Source of the DNA: Arthrobacter sp. ov118
Lineage (GTDB): Bacteria; Actinomycetota; Actinomycetes; Actinomycetales; Micrococcaceae
DNA: 59,689 nt
Assembly (NCBI RefSeq): GCF_900116495.1
Contig: NZ_FPAY01000011.1
Coordinates: 1 to 59,689 of the forward strand
Direction of reading: 5' to 3'
The notes beneath the pieces were generated by a model. The model searched no databases. It was not told the DNA's origin and saw nothing but the letters and a program-made list of their open reading frames with translations. Below are positions 16,528-25,200 of this stretch, in pieces. How positions within the stretch are numbered: position 1 is the first letter of the stretch; each line of letters opens with the position of its first letter. The translations under genes were made by a program, and so were the position numbers.

Positions 16528-18030
16528 TTAGCCCAGTTCTTCGAGGGTGCGCCGGGCGCCGTGAGCCCACAGCGATTCCAGCGTTGCGCTGTAGGGTTCC
16601 CGGAATTCTTCGACCGTGGCCAGGTCTCCGAACAGGGTTTTGTTCCGGATGAAAGCGGTGGTGTCGTTCCGCTGGCTTGCTGCCAGCTCCATCAGTTCAT
16701 CCTTGAGGCGGTCCACGATGGTGAACTGCTCGCCCTTTTCCCCTACGCCCTCGGCGTACCGTGCCCAGCTGGCGCAGATGGCGGCACCGAGGGATACGCC
16801 TCGTCCGGCAGCAAGGTTTTCCCGTACGACCGGCAGCAGCCACTTGGGGATCCGGTCGCTGGATTCGGCGCGGAGCCGGGCGAGGGTGTCCTTGATTTCG
16901 GGGTTGCGGAACCGGGGAAGGAGGGCTGAACGGAATTCGTCAAGCCCCAAGCCCGGCACGGTGTGCAGGGTTGGGATGGCTTCGCGTTCGATGTAGGCCT
17001 CAAGGAGCCTGGTGATGTCAGCGTCCGATGCCGCTTCATGGGCGTAGGTATAGCCCAGGAGGGTTCCGAAGTAGCAGATGGTCTGGTGTCCGACGTTGGC
17101 CAGGCGCAGCTTCATGATTTCCCAGGGCTCGACGTCTTCCACGAGCTGCACGCCGCCCTGCTCAAAGGGCGGGCGTTCTCCGTCGAAGTTGTCTTCCAGT
17201 ACCCACTGGCACCACGGTTCGGCGACGACGGGCCACCGGTCCTGGACGCCGAGGCGCTGCTCGACGTCGTGGCGGTCTTCTTCGGTGGTGACGGGGGTGA
17301 TGCGGTCCACCATGGAGTTGGGGAACCTGACGTTTTCCTCCATCCAGTCGGCGAAGGCCGGGTCGATAAGGCGGGCGAAGGCTGTGAAGCTGGCTTTGGC
17401 TACCGCTCCGTTGCCCTGGATGTTGTCGCATGACATCACCGTGAACGGGGCGATGTTCCGTTCGCGCCGGCGCTGCAGGGCGGCGTACACGAAACCGAAG
17501 ACCGTCGAGGGTCGTTCGGGGTTTTCGACATCCCGGCGGATTTGCGGCTCGTCGGCGAGGAACCCGCCGGTGACCTGGTCAAAGTTGTATCCGCCCTCGG
17601 TGACGGTCAGAGACACGATCTTGACCTCAGGCGATGCCATCCGCTCGATCACCTTTTCGGGATCGTCCGGAGCGAAGAGGTAGTCGATGATGCTGCCGAT
17701 CACGCGGGCTTCGCGGGATCCGTCCGGGTGCTTCAGGACCAGGGTGTAGAGGTGGTCCTGTTCGGCCATAATGCTGGCCATCCGCCGGTCCTGCTCGAGG
17801 ACGCCGACTCCGCAGATTGCGTAATCGTTGGCCAGTCCGGCGGAGAGCAGGCGGTCGATGACCATGGCCTGGTGGGCGCGGTGGAAACCGCCCACCCCGA
17901 AGTGCATGATTCCTGCCACGAGGTTGTCGCGGTCGTAGGAGGGGGTGGCAACGATGCCGCCGGCGTTGATCTTCGGGAGGTTGTCCTGGTTGAGGGCTAC
18001 GGGGGCTTCAACTTCGGTGTTGTTGGTCAT
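16528..18030 (-). CDS. Mannitol dehydrogenase family polyol dehydrogenase
   Basis: A 500-residue long-chain polyol dehydrogenase. The N-terminal Rossmann domain starts IMHFGVGGFHRAHQA (residues 41-55, GxGxFxR), and the C-terminal domain has the catalytic KxxxxNxxH signature in KLRLANVGHQT (K307, N312, H315). These enzymes oxidise D-mannitol, D-arabitol or D-sorbitol to the 2-ketose with NAD. Ribosome site GGAAAGAAAC precedes ATG 18030. With the xylulokinase and ABC importer upstream, D-arabitol to D-xylulose is the simplest reading, though hexitols are also possible. The two small genes follow downstream. Confidence 0.93.
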   Translation of the reverse strand: MTNNTEVEAPVALNQDNLPKINAGGIVATPSYDRDNLVAGIMHFGVGGFHRAHQAMVIDRLLSAGLANDYAICGVGVLEQDRRMASIMAEQDHLYTLVLKHPDGSREARVIGSIIDYLFAPDDPEKVIERMASPEVKIVSLTVTEGGYNFDQVTGGFLADEPQIRRDVENPERPSTVFGFVYAALQRRRERNIAPFTVMSCDNIQGNGAVAKASFTAFARLIDPAFADWMEENVRFPNSMVDRITPVTTEEDRHDVEQRLGVQDRWPVVAEPWCQWVLEDNFDGERPPFEQGGVQLVEDVEPWEIMKLRLANVGHQTICYFGTLLGYTYAHEAASDADITRLLEAYIEREAIPTLHTVPGLGLDEFRSALLPRFRNPEIKDTLARLRAESSDRIPKWLLPVVRENLAAGRGVSLGAAICASWARYAEGVGEKGEQFTIVDRLKDELMELAASQRNDTTAFIRNKTLFGDLATVEEFREPYSATLESLWAHGARRTLEELG

Positions 18031-18067
18031 GTTTCTTTCCTTGGGCTCGGATGCACTTCAGGGGGAT

Positions 18068-18604
18068 TCAGTGAAGATTGTCGTGGCGGTGCTGCATGGT
18101 TCGTTGGCTTTCAGTGTCGGGGGCGAGGGAAAACATGATCGCATCGAACAGCACCAGTGCTGACTGTTCAAACCGGCTCCCGCCAAATTGCTGGGAAGGT
18201 CCTGCCGGAACGCGCAGAACCAGCTTGGCGGCCTGCGCCAGCGGCGAGCCCGCGTTCTCGGTGACTGCCAGAACCGTTGCGCCCGCGGAGCTGGCCGTCT
18301 GGGCCTGGGCCACGGTCACTGGTGTTGTGCCGGAGCGTGAAAAGAGGATGATGCCGTCACCCACCCTGATCGAGGGGGCGGTTGCTTCTCCGACCAGATG
18401 CGCGTCGTGACCGACGTGCATCAACCGCATCGCGACCATGGCGGCGACCAGTCCGCTCCGGCCTTGGCCGGCGGTGAACCATCGCTGGTTCAGCCCGGTC
18501 AGGGCTGCTGTGGCCTCCTCCAGATCACGACCGTCAGCCATGAGCCCGGTTGTGAGTTCGTTGATGACTATCTGGAGCGCGTTAAGTGGTGACACTGCCG
18601 ACAT
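18068..18604 (-). CDS. SIS-domain sugar-phosphate isomerase, 6-phospho-3-hexuloisomerase-like
   Basis: A 178-residue single SIS domain. TAGQGRSGLVAAMVAMRLMH and LFSRSGTTPVTVAQAQ are the two phosphosugar-binding Ser-rich loops, as in 6-phospho-3-hexuloisomerase (HxlB/PHI), and the length matches that family. PHI interconverts hexulose-6-phosphate and fructose-6-phosphate. It overlaps the Rpe-like gene by 23 bp, so the two are co-translated. No formaldehyde-fixation context is seen; here it probably handles a ketohexose phosphate from polyol breakdown. Confidence 0.85.
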   Translation of the reverse strand: MSAVSPLNALQIVINELTTGLMADGRDLEEATAALTGLNQRWFTAGQGRSGLVAAMVAMRLMHVGHDAHLVGEATAPSIRVGDGIILFSRSGTTPVTVAQAQTASSAGATVLAVTENAGSPLAQAAKLVLRVPAGPSQQFGGSRFEQSALVLFDAIMFSLAPDTESQRTMQHRHDNLH

Positions 18605-19238
18605 GAGGCAACTCCTGTCTTAATTCCTGAAAAAATGCCCGCCCCGAAACGGCGTACCGGATCCCTGCCGACGCGGTCGTCGGGAGGTTCTCCGCATTGA
18701 CCCCGCCATCGACTCCGACGGAAAGATCGGCATTGTTAGCCGCCCTGACGGAGTTCAACCGGTCCAGGTCAGCAATGTGTCCTGCACTGCCGGGCGGGGT
18801 GAGCATGACGAGCACGCCGTCAAGGTCCAGCGCCTTCAGAGCATCAATGTCTCCGGGGGCAAGTTCTTCGACGGCTATCCAGATCTCGCAGGACAGGGCG
18901 CGGGCCAAACGCAGGATTTCCGGGGCGCTGGCGAGGTTGCGCAGCTGAACGGTGAGCCGGCGCGGGATAATCGGCAGGTTCTTGATGGTTTCGACCGGGT
19001 CATCGACCATCAGGTGGATGTCGAGTACTTTCGCTACCGGTGCCAGTGGTTCCAGTTCGGCCAGGCTCAGTCCTGGCTGGCCGCGAAAGGATCCCTCGAT
19101 GACGTCGGCGTGGACCCAGTGGCCGCGGTGGGCAAGGTAGCGGGCTGCGGCGGCCCGGTCGTCCTTCAGGACTGCAAGCAGGCTCCCGGAGAGGAGGACG
19201 TGGTGTTCTTGTGCGAGCTCGGTGAGTCTGCCCATCAT
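18582..19238 (-). CDS. Ribulose-phosphate 3-epimerase-like / hexulose-phosphate synthase-fold protein
   Basis: A 218-residue beta/alpha barrel of the ribulose-phosphate-binding group. HADVIEGSF stands where Rpe has HxDxMDGxF, followed by DIHLMVDDP, VLVMLTPPGSAG and VGVDGGVNAENLP, which hold the metal/catalytic His and Asp positions and phosphate loop. The M-D to I-E change in the first motif is unusual for canonical Rpe. It would link xylulose-5-phosphate to ribulose-5-phosphate or act on a hexulose phosphate with the adjacent SIS protein. The ATG overlaps the xylulokinase stop. Confidence 0.82.
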   Translation of the reverse strand: MMGRLTELAQEHHVLLSGSLLAVLKDDRAAAARYLAHRGHWVHADVIEGSFRGQPGLSLAELEPLAPVAKVLDIHLMVDDPVETIKNLPIIPRRLTVQLRNLASAPEILRLARALSCEIWIAVEELAPGDIDALKALDLDGVLVMLTPPGSAGHIADLDRLNSVRAANNADLSVGVDGGVNAENLPTTASAGIRYAVSGRAFFQELRQELPHVGSVTT

Positions 19239-20689
19239 GCCCCCTCGCTGTACTGGCTGACAGACAGGTACCGGTTGTACCGTTCTTTGGCTTCCTCGTC
19301 CGGCCGGGGCTCAGCAGCAAGGTGTGCTTTGGCGGCCCAGACGTCCCGGACTTCACGGATGTCTCGCCCATGAAGGCAGGCGGCTGCCTGGATGGCTGCG
19401 CCGGCTGCCACCGGTTCGATGGCTTCAGAAAGGTGAACAGGCCTATTGGTCAGGTCGGCAAGCAGCTGGGGATACGCGAACGAACGCGATGCCCCGCCGG
19501 TGGCGATGACGCGGCCGGTGATGGAGGTGCCGGCATCCTGCAAAGCGTTCTCGCCTCGCAGCAGGCCGAAAATCACGCCTTCAACCGCTGCCCGGGCGAT
19601 CTGGTCCCGGGTCGTGCCCGTTGTCAGCCCGGCGAGCGTGCCCGTTGCCGCCGGCAGGTTTGGTTTGCGTTCCCCGTCAAGGTAGGCGACGAGGACGGGC
19701 AACTTCTCGGTTGGCGCGTTCAGGGCCAGTTCGCTCAGTTCTGCGTGGCTGACGTTGAGCCACCGGGCGAATGCGTCGGTTACGCGCGCGGCATTGAGGG
19801 TGCTGACCAGGGGAAGGTAACCACCGGCGGCATCGGCTACGCCATCGACGATTCCTGCCGGGTCTCTCACAGGGGTGTCGCTGGTGGAGAAGACAACTCC
19901 GGAGGTCCCGAAGGAGTAGGCCACGTCCCCTGTCCGCACCCCTAGGCCGAGGGCGCTGGCGTGCTGGTCGCCCGCCCCCGGACCGACCACGGTGCCGGGG
20001 CGCAGGCCCAGCTCCTGCGCAGCGCTCTCGGTGACCATCCCGGCGGCCGTGGCAGGGCCAAGGACCCGGGGCAACATCGAAGCCCAGTCCTTATCCGGGT
20101 CGATGAGCTCGAGGATGCCGGTGTCATAGGCGTTGCGGCTTGCATCGTAATATCCAGTTCCGCTGGCTTCGGACCGGTCGGTGACCAGTTGTCCGGTCAG
20201 CCGCCACGTCAGCCAGTCATGGGGAAGCAGGATCGAGGCCAGCTGTTGAAAAGATTCCGGCTCGTTCTTCCGCAACCACATGACCTTGGAGACGGTGAAG
20301 GCGCTGGTAGGGACAGAACCGATCCGTGCCGCCCATTCGGACGGCGCCAGGACCTCTAAAAGCTGTCGCATCTCGGGTGCGGACGTGGTGTCGTTCCAGA
20401 GTTTGGCCGGGCGGATGACCCGCCCGGTCCCATCCAGTGCCACCAGGCCGTGGCACTGGGCGGCGACGCTGATGGCCTGGATGTCCCCGGCGGCGACGGC
20501 CGCATCTTTGGTTGCCCGGCCGAGAGCCTCCTTCAGGGCATTCCACCATGATTCGGGATTTTGTTCGCTGACGGGAGGAAAGGTTTGAGGGTGGGGAGCT
20601 GACCCCGTTCCGACTGCCTGCCCGTCCTCGTCGTAGAGGACCACCTTCGTCGATTGGGTAGAGCTGTCAACGCCGGCAAAGAGACCCAT
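19235..20689 (-). CDS. xylB: Xylulokinase (FGGY family)
   Basis: A 484-residue FGGY carbohydrate kinase. The N-terminal phosphate loop is GVDSSTQSTKVVLYD (residues 6-20), then QCHGLVALD and RPAKLWNDTTS as in xylulokinases; the C-terminal ATPase half has GPGAGDQHASALG and VIATGGASRSFAYPQLLADL. It phosphorylates D-xylulose (or a related ketose) to the 5-phosphate. Placed between the transporter genes and the epimerase/isomerase, it fits step two of the polyol pathway. Length and motifs are complete. Confidence 0.9.
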   Translation of the reverse strand: MGLFAGVDSSTQSTKVVLYDEDGQAVGTGSAPHPQTFPPVSEQNPESWWNALKEALGRATKDAAVAAGDIQAISVAAQCHGLVALDGTGRVIRPAKLWNDTTSAPEMRQLLEVLAPSEWAARIGSVPTSAFTVSKVMWLRKNEPESFQQLASILLPHDWLTWRLTGQLVTDRSEASGTGYYDASRNAYDTGILELIDPDKDWASMLPRVLGPATAAGMVTESAAQELGLRPGTVVGPGAGDQHASALGLGVRTGDVAYSFGTSGVVFSTSDTPVRDPAGIVDGVADAAGGYLPLVSTLNAARVTDAFARWLNVSHAELSELALNAPTEKLPVLVAYLDGERKPNLPAATGTLAGLTTGTTRDQIARAAVEGVIFGLLRGENALQDAGTSITGRVIATGGASRSFAYPQLLADLTNRPVHLSEAIEPVAAGAAIQAAACLHGRDIREVRDVWAAKAHLAAEPRPDEEAKERYNRYLSVSQYSEGA

Positions 20690-20728
20690 AGCGCTAGACC
20701 ACCTTCAATTTGAGCAGAAAGCCCGCGA

Positions 20729-21652
20729 TCACTTGACGGCGCCGAGGGAGAGGCCCTGGACGAGTTTGTCCTGGGCTGCGAAGCCGGCGAAGAGCACGGG
20801 GAGGGAGATCACGACGGCGGCGGCGCACACTTTGGCGAGGAACAGGCCCTGGCTGGAGACGAAGCCGGTGAGGAAGACCGGGGCGGTGCCGGCCATGACG
20901 CCGGTGAGGACGCGGGCGAGGAGGAGTTCGTTCCAGCTGAAGATGAAGCAGATCAGGGCGGTAGCGGCGATGCCGGGCATCGCGACGGGGGCGACGACCT
21001 TGCGGAGTGTGAGCAGCAGGCCCGCGCCGTCGATCTGGGAGGCCTCGAGCATTTCAACGGGGACTTCATCGAGGAAGGAGCGCATCATCCAGACGGCGAT
21101 GGGCAGGTTCATCGAGGTGTACATCAGGCCCAGGAACCAGATGTTGTCCAGCGCCCCGGCAGTTTTGGCAAACAGGTAGAGCGGCAGGACGGCGGCGACC
21201 ACGGGCATCATCTTCGTGGAAAGGAAGAAGAACAGCACGTCGGTCCACTTCTTCACCGGCCGGATGGACAGGGCGTAGGCGGCCGGGATGGCCAGGGCCA
21301 GGACCAGGATGGTGGAGAAGATTGAGGCGGTGGCGGAGTTAATCAGGGACGGCCACGGGCTGACCCCGGAGGTTGCGCCGAAGAACTCCTTGTAGGCGTC
21401 CAGGTTGAGGCCGGCGGCGACGGACGGCGGGTTGGTTGCGGCGTCGACTTCGGAGTGGAACGAGGTCAGGATCATCCACAGGACCGGTACCGCGAACAGC
21501 AGGGCCAGCAGCCAGGCAGCGATGCCGGCGGCGGTGTTGTTGCGGGTGGGGTCCATGCGGGATTTGCCGCGGCGCCGGGGAGTGCGGCCGCTGTTCAGGG
21601 CGGTGGGGCCCGGGGGTGTGCCTTGCGGTGCAGCGGGGGTGAGGGTGCTCAT
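20729..21652 (-). CDS. Carbohydrate (polyol) ABC transporter permease, MalG type
   Basis: A 307-residue inner-membrane permease. ATG 21652 is selected: it overlaps the stop of the upstream permease by 4 bp (ATGA); the larger upstream frame is the antisense-like shift of that gene. Six hydrophobic segments, and the EAA loop EMLEASQIDGAGLLLTLRKVVAPVAMPG, the contact for the ATPase. The closest functional analogy is SmoG/MtlG of sorbitol/mannitol importers. No ATPase gene is in the operon. Confidence 0.9.
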   Translation of the reverse strand: MSTLTPAAPQGTPPGPTALNSGRTPRRRGKSRMDPTRNNTAAGIAAWLLALLFAVPVLWMILTSFHSEVDAATNPPSVAAGLNLDAYKEFFGATSGVSPWPSLINSATASIFSTILVLALAIPAAYALSIRPVKKWTDVLFFFLSTKMMPVVAAVLPLYLFAKTAGALDNIWFLGLMYTSMNLPIAVWMMRSFLDEVPVEMLEASQIDGAGLLLTLRKVVAPVAMPGIAATALICFIFSWNELLLARVLTGVMAGTAPVFLTGFVSSQGLFLAKVCAAAVVISLPVLFAGFAAQDKLVQGLSLGAVK

Positions 21653-22617
21653 CGTGCTGCCTCCTTCTTGAAGAGCGAGAATACGGTGCGGAGTGCGAAG
21701 GTCGCCACGATGATGGTGCCGATGACCACCACGACGCCGGCTGCGGAGGCCAGGCCGTATTCGTTGGCGTAGTAGAACGTCTGGTAGATGGCGTAGGGCA
21801 GGTTGGCGGTGCCCAGGCCGCCGGAGGTGATGACGAAGGTGGCGTCGAAGTTCTGCACGATGTAGATGGCTCCGAGCAGTCCGCCGAGTTCCAGGTACTG
21901 GCGCAGGTGCGGCAGGGTGAGGTGGCGGAAGATGGCCCAGGGGGTGGCGCCGTCCATCTGGGCCGCCTCGACGGTGTCCATCGGGCGGGACTGCAGGCCG
22001 GCGAGCAGGATGAGCATCATGAACGGGGTCCACTGCCAGACCAGGGAGATGATGATGGCCATCAGGGGCGCCGTGGACAGCAGGTCGGGCTGGGGCGGGG
22101 TGTCGGAGCCGAAGAGTGACCAGATCCAGGTGAGGGTGCCGTTGATGAGGCCGTAGACGGGGTTGAGGATGGCGTGCTTCCAGATGAGCGCCGCCGCAAC
22201 GGGCACGATGAGGAAGGGGGCGATCAGCAGGGTCCGGGCCAGTCCGCGGCCGATGAACTTCTTGTCCAGGAGCAGGGCCAGGCCGAGGCCCAGGAGCAGG
22301 CTGGTCAGGACGACGGCGACGGTCTCGACGATGGTGACGATGATCGCCTGGCGCATGTCGGGGTCGGTGAGGACATGGATGTAGTTCTCAAAGCCGGCGA
22401 ATCCGGTCTCGTCCGGGCGGAGGCTGTTCCAGTTCAGGAACGAGATGATCAGGGTCACCACGAACGGGAGCTGGGTGACGATGATGAGGAAGATCAGGGC
22501 CGGCAGCAACGGTGCACGCCGCGCCCAGGCCAGTGCGCGTTCCCGAGCCTTGGCGTTCCTGGAAGGTTTGGGGGCGCTGTGCCCGGAACGGGCAGTGCGC
22601 GCTGTTGCTGTAGTCAT
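21649..22617 (-). CDS. Carbohydrate (polyol) ABC transporter permease, MalF type
   Basis: A 322-residue permease with a basic, Ala-rich N-terminus, a first membrane helix at LLPALIFLIIVTQLPFVVTL and the EAA loop DTVEAAQMDGATPWAIFRHLTLP. Pairs with the overlapping second permease to form the membrane channel. Lies 62 bp downstream of the binding-protein gene, with a strong hairpin in the gap. Confidence 0.9.
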   Translation of the reverse strand: MTTATARTARSGHSAPKPSRNAKARERALAWARRAPLLPALIFLIIVTQLPFVVTLIISFLNWNSLRPDETGFAGFENYIHVLTDPDMRQAIIVTIVETVAVVLTSLLLGLGLALLLDKKFIGRGLARTLLIAPFLIVPVAAALIWKHAILNPVYGLINGTLTWIWSLFGSDTPPQPDLLSTAPLMAIIISLVWQWTPFMMLILLAGLQSRPMDTVEAAQMDGATPWAIFRHLTLPHLRQYLELGGLLGAIYIVQNFDATFVITSGGLGTANLPYAIYQTFYYANEYGLASAAGVVVVIGTIIVATFALRTVFSLFKKEAAR

Positions 22618-22632
22618 GATGGTCTCCTGCGG

Positions 22633-22664
22633 TTCCGTGACCCGCCCGGGAGCGGGTCACGGAA
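22633..22664 (-). promoter_or_regulatory. Intercistronic hairpin between binding protein and permease genes
   Basis: TTCCGTGACCCGC (22633-22645) pairs perfectly with GCGGGTCACGGAA (22652-22664) around a 6-nt loop. Such stems after a binding-protein gene commonly protect its mRNA or reduce read-through, giving more binding protein than permease. Role inferred from position. Confidence 0.65.
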
Positions 22665-22679
22665 TCGGTTGGTGGGTTG

Positions 22680-24041
22680 TTACTTCTTGTACTTGTCGCC
22701 GATTTTTTGTGCGGCTTCCTGGCCCTTGGCCAGCGCATCGGCGACGGAACCCTGGCCGGCGATGGCGGAACTCACGCCTTGGGAGACGGTCGTGCCCAGG
22801 TCAGCGAACTCGGGGATCCCGACGAACTGAACGCCAATGGCAGGCCGCGGCTGGACGCCGGGGTTGTTCGGGTCAGTGTTTTCGATGGCCGTCTTTTCGG
22901 CCGCAAAGAACGGGGCAGCCTGCTGGAACTCGGCATTCTGATAGGTGGAGGTGCGCTTGCCGGACGGGACCTTCGCCCAGCCGAGCTTGGATGCGACCAG
23001 TTCCTCATACTTCTTCGAGCTGGCCCAGGCGATGAACTTGCCCGCCGCGTCCTGCTTCTTGGACGCCGCCTGCACACCCCAGGACCAGGTCCACAGCCAG
23101 CCCGATGACTTAGTCTCCTTGACGGGCGCCTGGGCGTAGCCGATCTTTCCCTTGACCGGAGAGCTGGAAGCTTCCAGGGACCCGGCGGCCGAGGTGGCGT
23201 CGTACCACATGGCGGCCTTGCTCTGGGTCATGGTGTTCAGGCATTCGGCGAATCCGGCCTGTGCGGCGCCGGCCTCGCCGTGGTCGCGCAAGAGCTTGGT
23301 GTAGAACTCAGTGGCGGCGGTGAACTCGGGGGCGTTGACCTTCGCGTTCCAGTCCTTGTCGAACCAGGTTCCGCCGAAGGTGTTGACCACAGTGGTCAGC
23401 GGGGCGAAGATCTGGCCCCAGCCGGGCTGGCCGCGCAGGCAGATGCCCTTCATTCCCGGAGCTGCGCCGTCGGCCTTGGCGGCCAGGTCAGCGATCTGGT
23501 CCCACGTGGGCTTCTCCGGCATGGTCAGGCCCTTGGCGTCGAAGATGTCCTTGCGGTACATCATGAAGGAGGATTCCCCGTAGAAGGGTTCGCCGTAGAG
23601 CTTGCCGTCCTTCCCGGTCAGCGACGCTGTGTAGGCCGGCAGGATGTCCGCCTGGTTAAATTCAGCGTTCTTGCCCACGGTGTCATCCAGCGGCGCCAAC
23701 CAGCCGTTCGCCGAGTAGAACGGGATTTCGTAGTTCGACAGGGATGCCACATCGTACTGGCCGGCCTGGCTGGAGAATTCCTGGCTGATCTTGGCCCGGA
23801 CATCGTTCTCCGGCAGGACCGTGTAGTTGACCTTGATGCCGGTTTCCTTGGTGAAGTTATCCGCAGTCAGCTTCTGCAGGTCTTCCATCTGCGGATTGTT
23901 CACCATCAGGACATTGATGCTGTTCTGGTCACCCGCGGTGCTTCCGCCGCCGGCACCGGAGCAAGCAGATAAAGCGAGAGCGCTGATAATTCCTATCGAC
24001 AATGCAGACGCGATACGCGCCGACCGATGGGAAATGGCCAT
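22680..24041 (-). CDS. Polyol/sugar ABC transporter substrate-binding lipoprotein
   Basis: A 453-residue type I extracellular solute-binding protein. A signal peptide ends in the lipobox LSAC (C27), followed by a Gly/Ser linker. The mature part contains LTADNFTKETGIKVNYTVLPENDVRAKISQEF (here split by known family pattern) and YDVASLSNYEIPFYSANGW, similar to sorbitol/mannitol-binding SmoE-type proteins. Anchored outside the membrane, it would deliver polyol to the two permeases. First gene of the leftward operon, divergent from the SorC-type regulator. Confidence 0.92.
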   Translation of the reverse strand: MAISHRSARIASALSIGIISALALSACSGAGGGSTAGDQNSINVLMVNNPQMEDLQKLTADNFTKETGIKVNYTVLPENDVRAKISQEFSSQAGQYDVASLSNYEIPFYSANGWLAPLDDTVGKNAEFNQADILPAYTASLTGKDGKLYGEPFYGESSFMMYRKDIFDAKGLTMPEKPTWDQIADLAAKADGAAPGMKGICLRGQPGWGQIFAPLTTVVNTFGGTWFDKDWNAKVNAPEFTAATEFYTKLLRDHGEAGAAQAGFAECLNTMTQSKAAMWYDATSAAGSLEASSSPVKGKIGYAQAPVKETKSSGWLWTWSWGVQAASKKQDAAGKFIAWASSKKYEELVASKLGWAKVPSGKRTSTYQNAEFQQAAPFFAAEKTAIENTDPNNPGVQPRPAIGVQFVGIPEFADLGTTVSQGVSSAIAGQGSVADALAKGQEAAQKIGDKYKK

Positions 24042-24148
24042 TGGGATCCTCCTTGATTCCGGTGGCTACCGGAGCAGTTACGAAATGAGCGTTGTGTGTG
24101 ACCTTCACGATCACGCCGCCCCAGCAGTAGCGTGTTTGTGCTCGATCC

Positions 24149-24222
24149 GCTCATTTGTGAGATAAGTCTCATATGAGAGATTAGGGGTCATCTGCGCTCT
24201 GAGCAACTATGCTCATATGAGC
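24149..24222. promoter_or_regulatory. Palindromic operators of the SorC-type regulator
   Basis: Two perfect 12-bp palindromes with a shared core: TCTCATATGAGA (24167-24178) and GCTCATATGAGC (24211-24222), plus a weaker copy CTCATTTGTGAG (24150-24161). They lie in the 199-bp region between the divergent binding-protein and regulator genes, and the last one abuts the regulator's ribosome site, which suggests autoregulation. Core: CTCATATGAG. Confidence 0.7.
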
Positions 24223-24240
24223 GATATGAGAGGAGTGGCC

Positions 24241-25200
24241 GTGTCTAACAGTCCAGCGGGGAATGAGCCGCTACAGCAACGGGTGTTGATGGCCGATGTG
24301 GCCCGTGCCTACTATCTGGAATCCCAGTCCAAGGTGCAGATTGCCGACCGGTTCGGCCTGAGCCGCTTTCACATAGCGCGGCTTCTGGACAATGCATTGG
24401 CTTCCGGCATAGTCACCATCCAGGTCCATGATCCGCGTACCCCGGCGGCGCCCCGAGAGCAGCAGCTCGCCAGGCTCCTGGGGGTGCAAACGGTCCGCAT
24501 CGTGGGGGAAGAAGACACGCCGCAATTGCATGTCGAGCGGGTTGGAGGAGCGGTGCTGAACCAGCTGGCAGAAGACATCCGGCCTGGCATGACCGTTGGC
24601 CTATCCTGGTCCAGGACCTTGGACCGGGCCGCTCATCTGCTCGCAGCACTTCCGTCATGCACGGTCGTGCAACTGACCGGGGCTTTTGAGACAACCGGCG
24701 GCGGGACCTTCCGGCGGCTCCTGGCGCAGCTTGATCGCCGCAGCGGCATCACCACGTACCCGTTGTACGCCCCGTTGGTCGTGGACCGCATCGAAACCGC
24801 ACAGGATCTTCGCCGGCAACCGGTAGTGGCAGACGCGCTGGCAAGGGCTGATTCCCTGGATATCGCCGTGGTCTCTATCGGCGCCTGGCGCGCGAAGGAA
24901 TCCGCGGTCTGGGAGAAGGCAAGCCCCGCGATGCGGACGGCATGCGAGGCAGCGGGAGCCGTAGCCGAGTTCTCTGGGCTGTTCATCGGTAAAACAGGCG
25001 AGGCCGTCAGCACGCCTCTGGACGGGCGTGTGATTGGCGTCAGTCTTCAGCAACTGCAGACCGCGCGACAGGTCATTGGCTTTGCTACTGGAGTCGACCG
25101 GGCAGATGCTGTCCGCGCTGCTGCGTCATCAACGATCTTCTCCTCCCTGGTAATGGATGTTGATCTGGCAAACGCGCTGATGGAAACATCACAGCCATAG
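24241..25200 (+). CDS. Sugar-binding transcriptional regulator, SorC/DeoR-like (LsrR type)
   Basis: 319 residues from GTG 24241, chosen because GAGAGGAG sits 5 bases upstream; earlier in-frame ATGs at 24217 and 24226 overlap the operator palindrome. The N-terminal HTH reads VARAYYLESQSKVQIADRFGLSRFHIARLL, followed by the SorC-type sugar-phosphate-binding domain (LGVQTVRIVGEE, RPGMTVGLSWSRTLDRA, VSIGAWRAKESAVWE, GRVIGVSLQQL). Divergent from the polyol operon; likely represses or activates it in response to a phosphorylated sugar. Confidence 0.88.
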   Translation: MSNSPAGNEPLQQRVLMADVARAYYLESQSKVQIADRFGLSRFHIARLLDNALASGIVTIQVHDPRTPAAPREQQLARLLGVQTVRIVGEEDTPQLHVERVGGAVLNQLAEDIRPGMTVGLSWSRTLDRAAHLLAALPSCTVVQLTGAFETTGGGTFRRLLAQLDRRSGITTYPLYAPLVVDRIETAQDLRRQPVVADALARADSLDIAVVSIGAWRAKESAVWEKASPAMRTACEAAGAVAEFSGLFIGKTGEAVSTPLDGRVIGVSLQQLQTARQVIGFATGVDRADAVRAAASSTIFSSLVMDVDLANALMETSQP

